64,000 nt of DNA from JAEMQF01 sp031419715 (GTDB taxonomy: Bacteria > Pseudomonadota > Gammaproteobacteria > Burkholderiales > Burkholderiaceae_C). The notes under the pieces are model-generated. The model did no database searches. It worked only from the letters and a program-made list of their open reading frames with translations, and was not told where the DNA came from. The first letter of the stretch is position 1. Every line of letters starts with the position of its first letter. This document shows positions 61,238-64,000 of the stretch, in pieces. The translations under genes and the position numbers were made by a program. The DNA lies in the NCBI GenBank assembly GCA_031419715.1, contig JANOLJ010000336.1, positions 8,246 through 72,245 of the forward strand, in the 5' to 3' direction.

Positions 61238-63118
61238 TCAGCGCGCGGAGTACTCAAGTGCGACGAACAAATTGCGTGGCGCGGTGTTGTAGCCACGCAC
61301 GAGCTCGAAGTGCTTGCCGGTCGCGTTCGCCAGGCGCGCTGACACGCTCAACTCAGGTGTTAGCGCGTAGCCGGCGTGCAGATTCACAAGCGCATAGCCG
61401 CCGAGCTTCACGCGGTTCGATGGAAAGGTCGCGAAGTCGATGTCTTCGCGGTCGCCGCTGGCCACCCATTCGGCGCCGACCCGCCATGGGCCCGGCGTCC
61501 ACGCGGCGCTCGCCGCCGCATGATCGCGGGCACGTCGCAACAGGCGTTCACCGGTTGCCGTGTCGAGCGCGGATTGGCGCGTCCATTCGCCGCCGACGCG
61601 CCAAGCCGGTGTTGCATGGCCCGCACTCAGCGTCGCACCCTGGGAGCGGGCCGCTGCCAGGTTGACCACCGAGCTGGTTGCCGGGTCGTTGGGCAAGGCA
61701 CCGCTGGCGATCAGATCGCGCACCTGGTTTCGAAACAACGTCAGCGCACCGTTCCACGCGGCTTCGTCAAAGCGCAACGCAGCTTCGATGCTGCGCGATC
61801 GTTCAGGGCGCAGCGCCGGATTGCCAGCATAGAAGAACGGAAAGCCCGGCGAGCTGAAGTCGGTTCGCGGGAAGTAGAGATCGGCGAAAGTCGGTGCCTT
61901 GAAGGCGCTGCCCCCGCCGGCCGACAAGCGCCACGCCGACGCAAGGCGGTAGCCATAAGCGAGGTTGCCGGTGACGTGGCCCCCGAACTGCGAGTCGTCA
62001 TCATGGCGCAGCGACACTTGCACGCTGTGCGCGTCGAACCCCGCGGCGTAGCTGGCGAATGCCGCGCGCACTTCGCGCCGGGTCTGTGTGTAGGCGGTGT
62101 CGGCGTCGACCGCGTCGCGGCGCCATTCCACCCCGGTGGCGACTTGGCCCGCCACTGCGGCGATATCGTTCTGCCAGGTGAACTGGTCTTGGTCGGTGCG
62201 GAACCGGCTCGAAAAACCGCCGCTGATCTTCGTGTCGTCGGTGCCACGCGCGACGCGCACCAGGCTCGTCCACTGCGCCAGCAGGCGATTGCGGCTCTCC
62301 AGCGCGAGGCTCGCCAGCCGCTGGCGGCTCACGTCGTCGCTCGCGGCGCCAGAGTCAAAGCGGGTGCTGCCCATGCTCGCCATGCCGCGCAAGCTCAGGC
62401 TCTGGCCAGTCGCCCAATCGTGTGCCAGCGCCGCGGCGAGATGGCGATTGCGGTAACGGTCGACGTCGGGGTTGAAGCTGGAGCCGATGCCCGGGTGAGT
62501 TGCCGAAAAGGCGCGCGATTCGCGATAGCCGGCTTGCAGGTCGACGCTTGTGTCGCCGAATCGCCGCCCGAGGCCAGCCGACAGATCGTGCGTGTCGCGG
62601 CTGCCGGTTCCCACGCGCACCTCGCTGCGTTCGCCGCGCTTCGTGAAAATTTGAATCACCCCGCCGATTGCGTCGGCGCCGTACAGACTGCTTGCCGCGC
62701 CGCGCACGATCTCGATGCGTTCTATCTGCGCCAACGGCAAGTTTTCCAAGGCGGTCGTGCCCGCCGTGGCCGAGTTGATGCGCACGCCGTCGACCAAGAC
62801 AAGCACATGGTTGGCATTGCTGCCGCGAATGTACAAGGCGGAGGTTTGCCCCGGGCCACCGTTGGAAGCGATCTCAACGCCGCCGTGCACCTGCAACAGC
62901 TCGGCCAACGTCGCGGCGCCCGCGTCGCGAATCGCTTGCGCATCGACGATGCGCACGTCGGACAGGGTGTTGGCCAGCGCCTGGGGAATGCGCGTGGCGG
63001 TGACCACGACACTGGGCAGTTGCGCCGATTCGGCGGCGCGCGATGCGAAGGAAAAGAGGGAAAGTACAAGCAGGCCCAAACCGCAAAGCGCGGCAGGCCG
63101 ATGACGAAAGGCGTTCAT
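61238..63118 (-). CDS. btuB: BtuB-like TonB-dependent cobalamin receptor
   Basis: A 626-residue TonB-dependent outer-membrane receptor. The signal peptide ends near FSFASRAAES. A TonB-box-like PSVVVTATR is followed by the plug domain (about 45-155, IRGSNANHVLVLVDGVRINS, IEIVRGAASSLYGADAIGGVI), then a 22-strand barrel ending in the aromatic-terminal LFVALEYSAR. GGAG lies upstream of ATG 63118. The cobalamin riboswitch and the btuCDF genes downstream point to vitamin B12 or related corrinoids as cargo. Confidence 0.94.
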   Translation of the reverse strand: MNAFRHRPAALCGLGLLVLSLFSFASRAAESAQLPSVVVTATRIPQALANTLSDVRIVDAQAIRDAGAATLAELLQVHGGVEIASNGGPGQTSALYIRGSNANHVLVLVDGVRINSATAGTTALENLPLAQIERIEIVRGAASSLYGADAIGGVIQIFTKRGERSEVRVGTGSRDTHDLSAGLGRRFGDTSVDLQAGYRESRAFSATHPGIGSSFNPDVDRYRNRHLAAALAHDWATGQSLSLRGMASMGSTRFDSGAASDDVSRQRLASLALESRNRLLAQWTSLVRVARGTDDTKISGGFSSRFRTDQDQFTWQNDIAAVAGQVATGVEWRRDAVDADTAYTQTRREVRAAFASYAAGFDAHSVQVSLRHDDDSQFGGHVTGNLAYGYRLASAWRLSAGGGSAFKAPTFADLYFPRTDFSSPGFPFFYAGNPALRPERSRSIEAALRFDEAAWNGALTLFRNQVRDLIASGALPNDPATSSVVNLAAARSQGATLSAGHATPAWRVGGEWTRQSALDTATGERLLRRARDHAAASAAWTPGPWRVGAEWVASGDREDIDFATFPSNRVKLGGYALVNLHAGYALTPELSVSARLANATGKHFELVRGYNTAPRNLFVALEYSAR

Positions 63119-63169
63119 CGAAACAACTCCGTGCAGCAAGCGTCCCCGCAGGCTGCGTTGGTGGCGAGT

Positions 63170-63191
63170 GCCGGCGTGAGAACACGCCGGC
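63170..63191 (-). promoter_or_regulatory. Strong hairpin between the riboswitch and btuB
   Basis: GCCGGCGTG and CACGCCGGC form a perfect 9-bp GC-rich stem with a 4-base loop on the minus strand, just after the riboswitch aptamer. No T-run follows, so it may be part of a translation-control platform rather than an intrinsic terminator. The btuB ribosome binding site (GGAG) is about 45 bases downstream. Confidence 0.6.
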
Positions 63192-63198
63192 GGCGATG

Positions 63199-63409
63199 CG
63201 GCAGGCCGGTATCCGGGCTCGCAGGTCGGCGCATCTGGAAGCGTCGGGAGTCACCGCCTTCCCACGGGAGCAAATCCCGCAGTGGCTTCGTGATGACTTT
63301 GCACCTGCTTACCGGTGCGGGGGCAGCGCAGGCCTGGTTGCCGAATCTGGCAAGGTCACCTGCTTCCCGTTTAACACCCGACCAAGACAGCCGGGAGCAC
63401 CTGAAGCGA
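63199..63409 (-). promoter_or_regulatory. Cobalamin riboswitch upstream of btuB
   Basis: On the minus strand the conserved aptamer blocks appear in the right order: GGGAAGCAGGTG, GCTGCCCCCGCACCGGTAA, the B12-box-like GAAGCCACTGCGGG, GGGAAGGCGG and the closing AGCCCGGATACCGGCC. It lies in the leader of btuB-btuC-btuD-btuF. When cobalamin binds, such elements usually reduce expression of uptake genes. The boundaries are approximate to a few bases. Confidence 0.94.
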
Positions 63410-63439
63410 GTTGATGATAGCTCGCGGCATGGGGCGGGC

Positions 63440-63470
63440 CACAAAGAACAAACCCGGCATCAAGCCGGGT
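63440..63470 (-). terminator. Rho-independent terminator after the aldolase gene
   Basis: On the minus strand ACCCGGC and GCCGGGT form a 7-bp stem with a 5-base loop, followed at once by TTTGTTCTTTG. It is 24 bp after the aldolase stop and separates that transcript from the riboswitch leader. Confidence 0.85.
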
Positions 63471-63493
63471 GTGCTGCGTCGTCAGGGCGCGCT

Positions 63494-64000
63494 CTACACC
63501 ACGGTTTGCGCCAACTCGCCCTTGGCATAGCGCTGCGCCACCGCCACCAACGACTGCGCCTTGATCTTCGGCGCCTGGCCTTCGCAACCGAACTGCAGAT
63601 AGCGTTGCTTGCAGATGCCCTTGGCGGCTTCACGCGCCGGTTTCAAGTAGTCGCGCGGGTCGAACTTGTCGGGGTTCTGCGCCAGGTACTTGCGAATCGC
63701 GCCGGTCATCGCCAGGCGCACATCCGTGTCGATATTGATCTTGCGCACGCCGTGCTTGATGGCTTCCTGGATCTCCTCGACCGGCACGCCGTAGGTCTCT
63801 TTCATCTTGCCGCCGTACTGGCGTATCTCTTCGAGCAGGTCTTGCGGCACGCTGGATGAACCGTGCATCACGAGATGCGTGTTCGGAATGCGGCGATGAA
63901 TTTCCTTGATGCGGCCGATCGCCAGAATGTCGCCGGTGGGCTTGCGGCTGAACTTGTAGGCACCGTGGCTCGTGCCGATGGCAATCGCCAGCGCGTCGAG
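63494..64000 (-). CDS. Class II fructose-bisphosphate aldolase, C-terminal part
   Basis: The gene enters from beyond 64000; 168 C-terminal residues are present. They show ALAIAIGTSHGAYKFSRKPT, RRIPNTHLVMHGSSSVPQDL, IQEAIKHGVRKINIDTDVRL and the end YLQFGCEGQAPKIKAQSL, typical of the class II aldolases of Calvin-cycle and glycolytic type in Betaproteobacteria. These zinc enzymes split fructose 1,6-bisphosphate. The NIDTD motif binds substrate phosphate and the conserved His in GTSHG is a metal ligand. A terminator follows. The first half of the protein lies outside the window. Confidence 0.94.
   Translation of the reverse strand, partial: LDALAIAIGTSHGAYKFSRKPTGDILAIGRIKEIHRRIPNTHLVMHGSSSVPQDLLEEIRQYGGKMKETYGVPVEEIQEAIKHGVRKINIDTDVRLAMTGAIRKYLAQNPDKFDPRDYLKPAREAAKGICKQRYLQFGCEGQAPKIKAQSLVAVAQRYAKGELAQTVV

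Overview
The window reads as a contiguous piece of a high-GC betaproteobacterial chromosome, most likely order Burkholderiales. The basis is gene content and order typical of that group: clsB-EEP-nudB-aspS-DUF502-fmdB, ubiJ-ubiB, petABC-sspA-sspB-tRNA-Thr, degS-like/tatABC/HIT/hisEI, argB/slmA/DUF815, dusB-fis-purH and tlpA/accBC/prmA. No phage, plasmid, transposase, CRISPR or rRNA features were seen; this is mainly core genome with dense, tightly overlapping operons.

Layout. 1-12000: an incomplete DUF429 gene, a secreted-type S10 serine carboxypeptidase, then a long minus-strand run with phospholipid synthesis (clsB), a Nudix folate enzyme, aspS, small membrane or regulatory proteins, a sodium/solute symporter broken by an in-frame amber codon, and ubiquinone biosynthesis (ubiB, ubiJ). 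12150-17400: a plus-strand exopolysaccharide cluster (initiating sugar transferase, EpsL-like outer-membrane barrel, galE, manC). 17500-26300: secA, an M23 peptidase, a DciA-like protein, tRNA-Thr(TGT), sspB/sspA and the cytochrome bc1 genes. 26500-32050: mscL, a large DUF1631 protein, pdxA and a DegS-type protease. 32050-38500: tatCBA, HIT, hisE/hisI, Nudix, DUF815 ATPase, slmA and argB, all on minus. 38580-45850: M32 carboxypeptidase, YqaA, then dusB-fis-purH, an acyltransferase/CdsA pair and ruvC. 45860-58370: an EamA transporter, a divergent intergenic region with a striking long inverted repeat, an RNB exoribonuclease, TonB-like, aroE, mtgA, an unknown protein with tlpA, accBC, prmA, a zinc-ribbon membrane protein and a PfkB kinase. 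58390-63410: a vitamin B12 uptake operon (btuB-btuC-btuD-btuF) behind a clear cobalamin riboswitch. 63494-64000: the C-terminal part of a class II fructose-bisphosphate aldolase with its own terminator.

The most unusual structure is the 310-bp imperfect inverted repeat at 46938-47247. Three blocks (30, 14 and 29 bp) are perfectly complementary between the arms, separated by windows of identical length (18 and 20 nt) whose sequences are unrelated. Other oddities are the amber codon in the symporter, a 15-bp repeat that has displaced the start of btuF, duplicated gene tails at argB and the DUF502 gene, a CdsA-like protein lacking the last Asp of its signature, and several genes whose -10-like hexamer sits so close to the ATG that leaderless transcripts are predicted.
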